64,000 nucleotides of DNA from Streptomyces sp. NBC_01016 (GTDB lineage Bacteria > Actinomycetota > Actinomycetes > Streptomycetales > Streptomycetaceae). The position numbers were made by a program, and so were the translations under genes. A model generated the notes under the pieces. The model searched no databases, had not been told where the DNA came from, and saw nothing but the letters and a program-made list of their open reading frames with translations. Of the stretch, positions 1-8,686 are shown piece by piece (the stretch's first letter is position 1; the number at the start of each line of letters is the position of its first letter). The DNA lies in contig NZ_JAPEOQ010000002.1 in NCBI RefSeq assembly GCF_026341035.1, positions 2,170,001 through 2,234,000 on the forward strand, given 5' to 3'.

Positions 1-267
1 CTGGACGCGAACCTCGCCGACCTGCAGAGTCACGCGGACGACTTCGCTCAGCGCCGCGGATTCACCTACACCGTCATCGAGACCGCCAGCGGCGAGGTGA
101 TCGGTTGCGTCTACATCTATCCCTCCCGCAGCGACGACCACGACACCGACGTCCGCTCCTGGGTCCGTGCCGACAGAGCCGAGTTGGACGCGCCCTTGCA
201 TGCGGCCATCACGACCTGGCTGTCCACGAACTGGCCCCTCGGAACTCTCAACTATCAGCCCCGCTGA
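1..267 (+). CDS. GNAT-family N-acetyltransferase, C-terminal fragment
   Basis: An open frame runs from the first base to a TGA at 265-267, giving the last 88 residues of a protein that starts outside the window. The stretch TYTVIETASGEVIGCVYIYP looks like the beta4 strand of a GNAT acetyltransferase (the GEVIGCVYIYP segment), followed by a WVR segment and a short C-terminal helix. GNAT enzymes move an acetyl group from acetyl-CoA to an amine. The acetyl-CoA loop lies partly outside the window, so substrate and full family placement cannot be judged. The gene ends about 100 bp before the IS5-family element. Confidence 0.6.
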   Translation: MDANLADLQSHADDFAQRRGFTYTVIETASGEVIGCVYIYPSRSDDHDTDVRSWVRADRAELDAPLHAAITTWLSTNWPLGTLNYQPR

Positions 268-372
268 CCAACATGTGGTCCCGCAGCGACCACCCATACC
301 GACCGCTGCGGGACACCTGGCCTTCGAATGGCCCGACTGCGGGATGGAATGCCTTCCCGGTCACAGCACTAG

Positions 373-1377
373 GTCGTTTCTGATGGCTCTTGCTGGGTGG
401 GTGGATCAGTGCGGGTGCTGGGCATGCGGGTCGTATGGTGCGACGCCATGAACTGACGGACGCGCAGTGGCAGAAGATCGAGTCGCTGTTGCCGGGAAAC
501 GGTGCCCCGGGTGGGCAGTGGGCGGATCACCGCCGAGTCATCAACGGCGTACTGTTCCGGGCCCGTACCGGGGTGCCGTGGCCGGATCTGCCCGAGCGGT
601 ACGGGCCGTGGCAGACCGTCTATGAGCGCCATCGCCGCTGGTCGGCCGACGGAACCTGGCAGCGGATCCTGACAGAGCTGCAGATCGAGGCCGCCGCGAG
701 CGACCCGGACGGTGCCCTGGCCCGCACGGCGGCGAAGGAGGCCGAGTGGGCGGTGAACATCGACTCCACGTCCTGCCGGGCTCATCAGCATGCGGCCGGG
801 GCCCGGCACCGGCCGCCGGGTGACTTCCCGCAAAAGGGGGCGGGGCGCGTGTGGAGGCCGATGGACGCGAGGCACTGGGACGTTCCCGGGGCGGACTGAC
901 CAGCAAGGTCCATTTCCTGGCCGATGACCGGGCCCGCCCGCTGGTCTGGCAGACCTCGCCCGGCCAGCGGGGCGACAACCCCATGCTCGTCCCGGTACTG
1001 GAGTGCCTGCGGATCGCCCGGCGCGGGCCGGGGCGGCCCCGCACCCGCCCGGACCGGCTCCGCGGAGACAAGGCCTACTCCAGCCGCGACACCCGCGCCT
1101 ACCTGCGCGGACGGCACATCAAGGTGACCATCGCCCAACCCGAGGACCAACGCAGCAACCGTCTGCGGCGGGGCCGGGCCGGCGGCCGGCCTCCGGCCTT
1201 CGACACAGGCCAGTACCGCCGCCGCAGTGCCGCCGAACGGTGCGTCAGCAAGTGGAAGCAGTTCCGTGCGGTCGCCAGCCGTTACGACAAGCGCGACTAC
1301 ATCTTCAACGGCACCCTGGCCGTCGCAGCAGTCGTCATCTGGCTCCGCGACACCGTCCAAGAGCCATCAGAAACGCC
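373..1377 (+). mobile_element. IS5-family insertion sequence, complete (about 1.0 kb)
   Basis: The ends are inverted copies: GTCGTTTCTGATGGCTCTTG at 373-392 and its near-perfect reverse complement at 1358-1377 (one mismatch near the tip). The tetranucleotide CTAG lies directly outside both ends, at 369-372 and 1378-1381, as expected for a 4-bp (or inner TA) target duplication. The element carries one transposase in two overlapping frames with a -1 slippery site. Nothing suggests decay. The flanking DNA does not form one obvious gene when the element is removed. Confidence 0.88.
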
Positions 1378-1381
1378 CTAG
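435..1381 (+). CDS. IS5-family DDE transposase made by -1 ribosomal frameshift
   Basis: Frame 1 starts at ATG 435 and holds the N-terminal IS5-type domain (LTDAQWQKIESLLP, then VINGVLFRARTGVPWPDLP) and the first catalytic Asp in NIDSTSC (codon 762-764). It would stop at 899. Frame 2, one base back, carries the rest: GRSRGGLTSKVH, the second Asp in RGDKAYSS (1067-1069) and the Glu in AAERCVSKWK (1235-1237). The overlap contains A AAG GGG at 833-839, a good X XXY YYZ slippery heptamer in the correct frame. The fusion would be about 315 residues, normal for the family. The stop TAG at 1379-1381 lies in the CTAG duplicated target, just outside the element. Confidence 0.87.
836..839 (+). promoter_or_regulatory. 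Probable -1 frameshift site in the transposase
   Basis: The heptamer A AAG GGG occupies 833-839, with codon boundaries after 833 and 836. Slipping back one base on AAG-GGG moves ribosomes from the N-terminal frame to the frame that encodes the second Asp and the Glu. The downstream sequence is very GC-rich and could form a stimulatory stem, but I did not define one. Confidence 0.65.
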
Positions 1382-1798
1382 ACGAGAGCAGGGCCGAGTA
1401 TGGGCTCCGCGTGGCGGACGCGTCGGGGCGGACTGGCTTCCGGGCCAGTCGGCGGTGGCAGGGGCGCGGCCGGTGTGCCGATCACGACCGAACAGCACGT
1501 CGACGACGTCCTGGCTCTGCCCGTCAATTCTGTTTCACTTGCCGTGTCTTGTCGGTGCCCCGCCGGGAGTGGTTGAACACCAGCCGACTGTTACAGACGG
1601 CAGGCGGCGTGCAGGCGTGCGCTTGCTATCTACCGCTGCCTATGGACAAAGTCATGCCCGGAAAGGGAGTTGTGGGTGTGGCCGGAGGCGTAGTGGGCGG
1701 ATGCCACTTGGTGACATGGGTTGGCACGATCACCCCTGCTTTTTCTCCTTGATGGGTGTCAGCACGTTTCGGCGCCCGGCCCGTTCAGCGCGCCTGTC
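1382..1798. other. Intergenic stretch without a recognisable gene
   Basis: About 417 bp lie between the insertion sequence and the next coding region. Frames here are short and resemble no family I recognise. A run of T residues at 1740-1747 follows no clear stem. The sequence may hold the promoter for the methyltransferase cassette, but I could not identify convincing boxes. Confidence 0.4.
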
Positions 1799-2458
1799 AT
1801 GACCGACTCCCGCCCACGTACGTCCCCCAAGACGTCGCTGCCCATCACCCTCTGGCTCCCCACCCCCGACGACCTGGCCGCCCTGCCCATTCCGACGGCC
1901 GTTCTGCCGACCTGGGCGATCGAGAAGATCCACGCCGAGTTCACCCGCCGCCCTGGCCGCCCGTCCACCGGACTCCTGCGCCTGGCCATCAACGACAGCG
2001 CCCCCGGCATGGACGCCCGCATCCCCTGCACCACCCACGCTGGCGCATGCGACGGTGATACCGCGCCTGGCGAACCTGACCTCGCTCCGGTGATCCTCGC
2101 TGAACTCCACCCGGACTCCCTGCCCGCCCCCGACGCCCCGCTCACCGGCAGCGCCATGCCCGGGTCGCTGGACGACGGCTGGCCCGGCTTCTTCCACCGC
2201 GCCCACCGCCTGCTGAACGGCGATGGCCTCCTCCTGGTCGCCGCCCGCCAGCACCGCGACCACGACCAACTCCACAACCCGCTTGGTCTGTTGATCGCCA
2301 CGGCCCGCACCGCCGGATTCCGCTACCTGCAGCACATCGTCGTCATCCACGCCCACGCCGACGGCGACCACCTCACCCCCATCCCGCCCGACCCCGACAT
2401 CCCCGATGTCGTCCACTCCGACCTCCTGGTCCTCGACACCGCCCGGAGCCGACCGTGA
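1799..2458 (+). CDS. Unknown protein paired with a DNA methyltransferase
   Basis: The ATG at 1799 opens a 219-residue protein that overlaps the next gene by four bases (GTGA), so the two are probably translationally coupled. It begins with LPITLWLPTPDDLAALPIP. Its second half has GWPGFFHRAHRLLNGDGLLLVAARQ followed by LIATARTAGFRYLQHIV, which resembles the late strands of a class I methyltransferase fold. No SAM-binding glycine motif is present. It could be a structural partner or specificity-type companion of the downstream methylase, or a degenerate methyltransferase. Function is unassigned. Confidence 0.6.
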   Translation: MTDSRPRTSPKTSLPITLWLPTPDDLAALPIPTAVLPTWAIEKIHAEFTRRPGRPSTGLLRLAINDSAPGMDARIPCTTHAGACDGDTAPGEPDLAPVILAELHPDSLPAPDAPLTGSAMPGSLDDGWPGFFHRAHRLLNGDGLLLVAARQHRDHDQLHNPLGLLIATARTAGFRYLQHIVVIHAHADGDHLTPIPPDPDIPDVVHSDLLVLDTARSRP

Positions 2459-3444
2459 CCCACACCCCCACGCCCCGCTCCTCGGTGTGGGCCACCGCCC
2501 CCACCTCCGCGCCCGCCCAGCGCAAGGGCCGCTACGTCCCCGGCTCCGCCGCCCACCCCGCCAAGATGCTGCCCGCCCTCGCCGCCCACGCCATCGCCAC
2601 CTACACCAAGCCCGGCGACCTGGTGCTGGATCCGATGTGCGGGATCGGCACCACCCTCGTCGAGGCCGTCCACCTCGGCCGCCACGCCCTCGGCGTCGAG
2701 TACGAACCCCGCTGGGCTCACCTCGCGGCCGAAAATCTCCGCCACGCCGACACCCACGGCGCGACCGGCAGTGGCGAGGTCTACTGCGCGGACGCCCGCC
2801 AGCTCACCACTCACATCCCCGCCTGCTTCCAGGGATTGGTCGACCTGGTGGTCACCTCACCCCCGTACGGGGCGAGCGTGCACGGCCAGGTCCGATCCAC
2901 CCGCGAGTCCGGCGAGCGTGGTGTCACCAAGACGGACTGGCACTACAGCCACGACCCCGACAACCTTGCCCACGTCGGCCTCGAAACCCTCCTGACCGCG
3001 TTCACCGACATCCTCATCCAATGCCGCCACATGCTCCGCCCCGGCGGCCACGCCGTCATCACCACTCGCCCCTGGCGCGAACGCGGCGAACTCATCGACC
3101 TGCCCTCGGCCGTCCTCGCCGCCGCCGAACACGCCGGCCTGACACCGGTCGAACGCAACGTCGCCCTCCTCGCCGGCATCCGCGACGGCCACCTCATCGC
3201 CCGCCCCTCCTTCTTCCAGATGAAGAACATCGGCGACGCCCGCCGCACCGGCCTGCCCCTCGCCCTCATTGCCCACGAGGACGCCCTCGTCGTCCGCCGC
3301 CCCGCAGCACCCGCCCCCGCCACGGGACGTGACACCCCGCCCGCACCGCCGCCCGACGGTCCCTGTCCGCGGCGCAAGCCGGCCACCCCCGCGAACGTCC
3401 GTACCCGCACCTGTGTCCCGACGGCCCGCCGTGCCCACCCCTGA
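2455..3444 (+). CDS. DNA methyltransferase (probable N4-cytosine type)
   Basis: GTG start at 2455, 329 residues. A motif X-like segment (HPAKMLPALAAHAI, near residue 35) is followed by motif I, LDPMCGIGTT near residue 60, then VEYEPRW and the catalytic TSPPYG near residue 136. The TSPPY form is typical of N4-methylcytosine methylases. The motif order X-I-IV means the SAM-binding half comes first. The C-terminal 60 residues are Pro/Arg-rich and look disordered. Similar solitary methylases are often carried on actinobacterial integrative elements beside an integrase, as here. No restriction endonuclease is visible nearby, so it is probably an orphan protective or regulatory methylase. Confidence 0.8.
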   Translation: MTHTPTPRSSVWATAPTSAPAQRKGRYVPGSAAHPAKMLPALAAHAIATYTKPGDLVLDPMCGIGTTLVEAVHLGRHALGVEYEPRWAHLAAENLRHADTHGATGSGEVYCADARQLTTHIPACFQGLVDLVVTSPPYGASVHGQVRSTRESGERGVTKTDWHYSHDPDNLAHVGLETLLTAFTDILIQCRHMLRPGGHAVITTRPWRERGELIDLPSAVLAAAEHAGLTPVERNVALLAGIRDGHLIARPSFFQMKNIGDARRTGLPLALIAHEDALVVRRPAAPAPATGRDTPPAPPPDGPCPRRKPATPANVRTRTCVPTARRAHP

Positions 3445-3541
3445 CCCGGCCCTGCCCGCGCCTTCGATCGGTGCCCTGTGTGCGGGTGTGCGGCCCGCGC
3501 TGCCGGACCGGCCATCGCATCGAGCACGCCAGAAGGCGATC

Positions 3542-4009
3542 ATGACCGACCAGGACACTCCCACACCGGCCGACACGTCCACCGGCCACAGCCAACCGCC
3601 CCCACCTGCCCCGGAGCTGGAGCAACTCCTCTCCCTCACCCCCGACGCAGTCACACCCACCATCCCGCCCCCGACCCGCGCACGTCCATCCCCGCCCTCC
3701 GGCCCGCACCACGCCACCCGCGCGGCCGGCACCCCACCCACCGAACCGGCCACCACCCACACCCCGGACCACACCTCCACCCGCGAACATCGCGACGAAC
3801 GAAGCGTGCCCGCCCGGGACGTGCGGCTGTTCACCGCGGACCAGGCAGCCGACCTGCTGCAGATCCCGGCGTCCTGGCTGCGCAAGAAGGCCGCCGCCGG
3901 ACAGATCGCACACACCCGCATCGGCCGCCATCTGCGTTTCTGCCGGGCCGACTTGGAACAGCTGATCAACAACGGGCGGCGCAGCGCGGGCCGCCGCCCG
4001 TTGCGGTGA
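3542..4009 (+). CDS. xis: Excisionase-like helix-turn-helix protein
   Basis: A 155-residue protein from ATG 3542. Residues 1-95 are Pro/Thr-rich and probably disordered. The C-terminal 55 residues form a MerR/HTH_17-type winged helix: LFTADQAADLLQIPASWLRKKAAAGQ and then TRIGRHLRFCRADLEQLI. This is the standard layout of small excisionases that help an integrase switch from integration to excision. It lies 190 bp upstream of the tyrosine integrase on the same strand, which supports that role. A general DNA-binding regulator of the cassette is the alternative. Confidence 0.72.
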   Translation: MTDQDTPTPADTSTGHSQPPPPAPELEQLLSLTPDAVTPTIPPPTRARPSPPSGPHHATRAAGTPPTEPATTHTPDHTSTREHRDERSVPARDVRLFTADQAADLLQIPASWLRKKAAAGQIAHTRIGRHLRFCRADLEQLINNGRRSAGRRPLR

Positions 4010-4200
4010 CCGTTCGCACACACGACCCGCCCCCGACCCGCTACCGCTCTGCCGGGCGGCCGAGCCTGGATGGTCGCCCGGCCGGTGGTCGCCCATACCG
4101 CGGTGCCCACCGCCGGGAGCCCTCCCCGCCCGCGCGGGTGCCGTGGCGCACGCACCGCATGCACCATGGCACCCGCCACACCCGCATAGGAGCCCCGCTC

Positions 4201-5874
4201 ATGGCCTGGGTCGAACGACGCGGCAGCCGCTACCGCGTCCGCTACTGGACTCCCGAGGGACACGCCGCCACCGCTGGTGTCTTCGCCACCCGCGACGCTG
4301 CCAAGGACCACGCCGCCACCCTCACCACCCCACCCGTGCCCCCAACTCCCCACCCGGCAACCCACGAACCGACCACGCCACACCTCCTCGGCACACCGAC
4401 ACCCCCACACGAGCATCAGGTCCCGCCGCTCCACGCGGTCCCGCCGGGCACACCGGCGCCCTCACCCCTGCCAGGACAGCAACCTCCCACCGGATCAGAG
4501 CCCGGCACACCGCCCTGGCACACCGGCCTGGCACCGCACCCCACACCTGCACCGCTGCTGCTCCCGACACAGCCACCGCCGCTGGCGACACCCCCATCAC
4601 CGGCCGCACGCCGCGATCCCGCCCCGCAGCCGCCCGCACATCCGGCGCAGCCTCCGCGTGGCCTGTCCACCCCCATGACCAACCGCCACCCCACTCCAAC
4701 AGGAACTTCATCCGCCCACCTTGAGCCGACCGTCCTGACTCCCACGCGCGTCATCACCACCCCCCACCCGGACGCCTACGCGTCACCCGAACCCGAGAGC
4801 GGGGTCGGTACCCCCGGACCGCTCACCACCGTGCCCACACCCCACAACCACCCCACCCACCACGGCCCCGTCCACGAGGTCCTGCTCACCGACTGGGTCC
4901 AACTCTGGTGGCTCACCCTCGAGATCGGACCCAACACCACCAGCCACTACCGCAGCCTGCTGAAGAACCACATCCTGCCCCGCTGGGGCGCCATGCCCAT
5001 GCACCTCATCGCCCCCAGCGACGTCACTCTCTGGCTCAAAGCCCTCAACGAGCGCTACGCCCGCGCCACCGTCACCTCCATCGGCAAACTCCTCGCCCTC
5101 GTCCTCGCGGCCGCCGTCACCGAACGCCACCTCGCCGCCAACCCGGTCCACCTTCCACGCCGCCGCGGCCGCGAACGCGACCACCAGCAGGAGGACCAGA
5201 TGTGGGCCACCGAACACGAAGTCATCACCCTCGCCCGCCGCATCACCCACCTCGCCGGCCCCACCCAAGGCCTCCTCATCATCACCGCCGCCTACACCGG
5301 AATGCGCTGGGGCGAACTCGCCGCCCTCACTCGCGCCGCCCACAACCACAGCGCAGCCACCCTCACCGTCCACCGCGACACAGGCAATCTCCTCGAAGTC
5401 GACGGCCGACACTCCTACGGCCCGCCCAAAACTGCCGCCTCCGTCCGAACCGTCACCCTTCCCCCCTTCCTGAACGCCCTGCTCCAGCAAGACCAGGCCC
5501 GCCACACCCACCAGATCCTCTTCACCAGCCTGCGCGGCAACAACCTGCGCCGCTCCACCTTCTCCCGCCGCCTATGGGCCCCCGCCACCCGCGGCACCAC
5601 CCTCCCCGACGGCACCGTCTGGCCCCCGCTCAAACCCGGCCTGACCTTCCACAACCTCCGCCACACCCACAAGACCTGGCTCATCGAGGACCACATCCCT
5701 GACGTCGCCCAGGCCCGACGCCTTGGCCACACCCTCAAAGGCATCGATGACGTCTACGCCCACGTCGCCGACAGCGTCGATGCCCGCCTCCTCACCGCCC
5801 TTGAAACCCGCTGGCACCGCTCCCTCACCCAACACGCCCTCCCCGACAGCCCTCTCGGCCAGAGCACCTCATGA
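4201..5874 (+). CDS. int: Tyrosine-family site-specific integrase
   Basis: The ATG at 4201 follows AGGAGCC at a suitable distance and begins with MAWVERRGSRYRVRYWTPEG, an arm-type DNA-binding domain. About 190 residues of Pro/Thr/His-rich linker follow. A SAM-like core-binding domain starts near residue 225 (LLTDWVQLWWLTLEIGPNT). The catalytic domain has the expected residues: Arg369 in TGMRWGE, His484 and Arg487 in FHNLRH, His510 in RLGH and Tyr519 in DVYAHV. All key residues are present, so it should be active. At 557 residues it is long for the family because of the linker. No attachment site or tRNA was found near the 3' end. Confidence 0.9.
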   Translation: MAWVERRGSRYRVRYWTPEGHAATAGVFATRDAAKDHAATLTTPPVPPTPHPATHEPTTPHLLGTPTPPHEHQVPPLHAVPPGTPAPSPLPGQQPPTGSEPGTPPWHTGLAPHPTPAPLLLPTQPPPLATPPSPAARRDPAPQPPAHPAQPPRGLSTPMTNRHPTPTGTSSAHLEPTVLTPTRVITTPHPDAYASPEPESGVGTPGPLTTVPTPHNHPTHHGPVHEVLLTDWVQLWWLTLEIGPNTTSHYRSLLKNHILPRWGAMPMHLIAPSDVTLWLKALNERYARATVTSIGKLLALVLAAAVTERHLAANPVHLPRRRGRERDHQQEDQMWATEHEVITLARRITHLAGPTQGLLIITAAYTGMRWGELAALTRAAHNHSAATLTVHRDTGNLLEVDGRHSYGPPKTAASVRTVTLPPFLNALLQQDQARHTHQILFTSLRGNNLRRSTFSRRLWAPATRGTTLPDGTVWPPLKPGLTFHNLRHTHKTWLIEDHIPDVAQARRLGHTLKGIDDVYAHVADSVDARLLTALETRWHRSLTQHALPDSPLGQSTS

Positions 5875-6041
5875 CCCACCCCACTGCCGACCCAATCCCG
5901 CTGGGCCGCAATGCCTTGAAGGTGCCGTGCCGCATCGTCAATCCGCCTGGGGCACTGCCGACGATGCCCACCAATGCGCGAAGTCGAGCACACGGCGGCC
6001 TGGTCGATGAGGTCATTCGGAACACCATGATGAGACCGCGC

Positions 6042-7361
6042 TCACGCCTTGGAAGCCAGTTCGACGACCGTGATGTCGGACGGTGCGCCCACGCGGACCG
6101 GTGGGCCCCAGGCGCCCGCGCCCCGGCTGACGTAGAGCTGGGTGTCGCCGTAGCGTTCGAGGCCCGCGACGGTCGGGTTGGCCAGTTCCGCGACGTAGTT
6201 GACGGGCCACAGCTGGCCGCCGTGGGTGTGGCCGGAGAGCTGGAGGTCCACGCCGTGGCGGACGGCGTCGTCGATGACGATGGGCTGGTGGGCGAGGAGG
6301 ACGGAGGCGCGGGAGCGGTCGCGGTCGCCGAGTGCCCTGGCGAAGTCGGGGCCGTCGCCGCGGTCGGTGCCGGCCACGTCGTTGACGCCGGCGAGGTCGA
6401 AGGCGGGCAGTTCCGTGCGGGCGTTCTCCAAGGGGCGCAGGCCCAGGTCCCGGACCTTGTCGACCCACTGATCGGCGCCGACGAAGTACTCATGGTTGCC
6501 GGTGACGAAGAACGAGCCGTGGCGTGCGCGCAGTTGGGCGAGCGGTTCCACGGCGGTGCCGAGGTCGGCGACGCTGCCGTCGACCAGGTCGCCGACGACG
6601 GCGATGAGGTCGGGCTGCGTACGGTTGATCGTGTCGACGACGTGCTGGGCGAAGTCGCGGCCCAGGATCGGGCCGAGGTGCATGTCGCTGACGACGGCGA
6701 TCCGGTAACCATGCGCGGCGCGCGGCAGATTGGCCAGCGGGACCGTCAACCGCTTGACCTTGGGGCCCGTGAGCGCGCTGTGAGTGCCGTAGCCGACGGT
6801 GCCGAGGGCTGCGGCCGCTGCGGTGCCGCCGATGACCCGGGAGACGAAGAGGCGGCGGGAGGGGCTGGCCGGTTCGGGAGGTGCGGGCGCTTCGGGCTCC
6901 GGCACGTTCGACGCGCGGGGGGCTGCGAGGGCTGTCGAGCCTGCGGGCTCGGGCCCGGGCGGAACGGGGGCAGCCCCTCCGGACGCCCTGGCCGACACCG
7001 CTTGCGGTTCGTCGACGTGGACCTCCTCGGCGCCGACCTTCACGGCCGCGTCGGCCTCCGTCGCGGCCGAGGGCTTCCGGCGTAGCAGCAGACGGACGAT
7101 CTCGCCCAGGAGAAGTGCCAAGAGCAGGTACAGAAACAGGACCAGCCACAGGTAGCCGGGCCAGGCCATGATCTGGCGCACACGAAATGGCGCGATCGCG
7201 CCCACGGTTTGGGCGCCCGCAGTCAGCAGTGGACCGGCGATCAGAAGGCAGGTGCCCACACGACGCAGGACAGACCCAGGACGTGTCGTGTCCCGTACGA
7301 GACGCAGCCACACGTAGACGTGGAGTGCGCTGAACACTATGAGGAAGATGACGGCGAACAC
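6042..7361 (-). CDS. Membrane-anchored metallophosphoesterase
   Basis: The product has about four N-terminal membrane segments (FAVIFLIVFSALHVYVWL; LIAGPLLTAGAQTVGAI; YLWLVLFLYLLLALLLG; and an RRLFVSRVIGG-type segment near residue 185) separated by an Ala/Pro/Glu-rich linker. A calcineurin-like phosphoesterase domain follows. Metal-binding motifs are clear: VSDMHLG, VVGDLVDG, VTGNHEYF and SGHTHGGQLWP. Such proteins of the YkuE/YaeI type hydrolyse phosphoesters at the outer membrane face. I placed the start at GTG 7361, preceded by AGAAAGGA with a rather long spacing; upstream codons lack membrane-protein character. It faces the integrase gene tail to tail. Confidence 0.85.
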   Translation of the reverse strand: MFAVIFLIVFSALHVYVWLRLVRDTTRPGSVLRRVGTCLLIAGPLLTAGAQTVGAIAPFRVRQIMAWPGYLWLVLFLYLLLALLLGEIVRLLLRRKPSAATEADAAVKVGAEEVHVDEPQAVSARASGGAAPVPPGPEPAGSTALAAPRASNVPEPEAPAPPEPASPSRRLFVSRVIGGTAAAAALGTVGYGTHSALTGPKVKRLTVPLANLPRAAHGYRIAVVSDMHLGPILGRDFAQHVVDTINRTQPDLIAVVGDLVDGSVADLGTAVEPLAQLRARHGSFFVTGNHEYFVGADQWVDKVRDLGLRPLENARTELPAFDLAGVNDVAGTDRGDGPDFARALGDRDRSRASVLLAHQPIVIDDAVRHGVDLQLSGHTHGGQLWPVNYVAELANPTVAGLERYGDTQLYVSRGAGAWGPPVRVGAPSDITVVELASKA

Positions 7362-7455
7362 GGCTCTGCGTGGTCCTTTCTCCGGGGGTGTCCAATGGTT
7401 GGCGGACACGACCCAGCGGTGGCTTGGCCGGTGTGGGCCGGGAGCCGTGGTCTTT

Positions 7456-8604
7456 CTATGTCGCCGGCGGCAACCGGGCCGGTGCTGGGTCAACGGGCCG
7501 ATGGATGGGACCAGTTCCCTGTGAAAGTGGAAGCCCCGTGGAGCCGTTGGTGTGGGCGATGATCTCGGCTGTGATGGAGATCGCCGTTTCCTCCGGCGTG
7601 CGTGCGCCGAGATCGAGGCCGATCGGCGAGTGCAGGGCGGCGAGTTGTGCGTCCGTGACGCCCGCCTCGCGCAGGAGTTCCAGGCGTTGGGTGTGGGTGC
7701 GTCGAGAGCCCATCGCGCCCACGTAAGCGAGGGGGAGTTCGAGGGCGCGCGTCAGCAGCGGGATGTCGAACTTCGCGTCGTGGGTGAGGACACAGACTGC
7801 CGTGCGGGAGTCGACGACGGTCCGTTCCAGGTAACGGTGGGGCCAGTCGACGACTACCTCGGTCGCGTCGGGGAAGCGGGCGTTCGTGGCAAAGACGGCT
7901 CGCGCGTCGCAGACCGTGACGTCATAGCCGAGGAAGACGCCGGCCCGACTGAGAGCCGCGGCGAAGTCGACGGCGCCGAAGATCAGCATGCGCGGGCGGG
8001 GAGCCCGTACATGGACGAGGACGGACAGCCCCTCGGGGCAGGTGTCCGCGTCGCCGCCGACCGAGGCCGCCGCGGTTCGCCCCGACCGCAGGAGAGCCTC
8101 GGCATGCGCGCTCACGGCCCGGTCCACCGGGCCGCCCCCGTCAAGGGCTTCGCGGAGCGTCCGGTCGCCGTCGACAACAGACAGCGTGCACCCGAGCAGC
8201 GCCTCGGGCCCGTCGATGACCTGCGCTGTCGCCACCGGTCGACCGCGCACGGCCTCCTCCAGGGCATGGGCGAGATGGGGTTCGGCAGCGGGGTCGACAC
8301 GTCGGATCACTACGTCCAGTTCGCCGCCGCAGGTCAGCCCGACCGCGAAGGCGTCGTCGTCGGAGTAGCCAAAGCGGACCCGTCGCGCACGGCCCTGATC
8401 CTCGAGGACCTGCAGGCACATCTCGTGAACCGCGCCCTCGACACAGCCGCCGGAGATGCTGCCGACCGCCTTGCCGTCCGCGTCCACCGCGACCGAGGTG
8501 CCGACGGGTAGAGGCGCGCTTCCCGTGACGCCGACGACGGTGGCGAGGGCGAAGGGGCGATTCTCGCGGCACCAATGGTGCAGTGTGTCCGCGATGTTCA
8601 TCAT
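7456..8604 (-). CDS. paoD: XdhC/PaoD-like molybdenum cofactor chaperone
   Basis: ATG start at 8604 (a second ATG follows at 8601); 382 residues. The N-terminal XdhC/CoxI domain contains FALATVVGVTGSAPLPVGTS and SISGGCVEGAVHEM. The C-terminal Rossmann domain has PRMLIFGAVDFAAALSRAG, VLTHDAKFDIPLL and YVGAMGSRRTHTQR. XdhC-family proteins bind molybdenum cofactor, oversee its sulfuration and insert it into xanthine-dehydrogenase-type enzymes. It is the last gene of the four-gene operon, matching the order T-S-R-Q of the E. coli paoABCD system, so it most likely matures the enzyme encoded just upstream. Confidence 0.87.
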   Translation of the reverse strand: MMNIADTLHHWCRENRPFALATVVGVTGSAPLPVGTSVAVDADGKAVGSISGGCVEGAVHEMCLQVLEDQGRARRVRFGYSDDDAFAVGLTCGGELDVVIRRVDPAAEPHLAHALEEAVRGRPVATAQVIDGPEALLGCTLSVVDGDRTLREALDGGGPVDRAVSAHAEALLRSGRTAAASVGGDADTCPEGLSVLVHVRAPRPRMLIFGAVDFAAALSRAGVFLGYDVTVCDARAVFATNARFPDATEVVVDWPHRYLERTVVDSRTAVCVLTHDAKFDIPLLTRALELPLAYVGAMGSRRTHTQRLELLREAGVTDAQLAALHSPIGLDLGARTPEETAISITAEIIAHTNGSTGLPLSQGTGPIHRPVDPAPARLPPAT

Positions 8605-8686
8605 GTGCGGTGGATCTTCCGTGTGCGAGAAGGCGAAGGGGGTCGGCCTGGGTGCCCCGGACAAGCGGCCCGAGGTACCCGTGGTG

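Noticed and set aside
3478-4200. An upstream extension of the integrase frame by about 240 codons
   Set aside because: It overlaps the excisionase-like gene and has low-complexity sequence. ATG 4201 has a ribosome site and begins with the arm-binding domain.
1-5874. A complete actinomycete integrative and conjugative element
   Set aside because: Only integrase, excisionase-like and methylase genes are visible. No replication or FtsK-like transfer gene and no attachment site was found.
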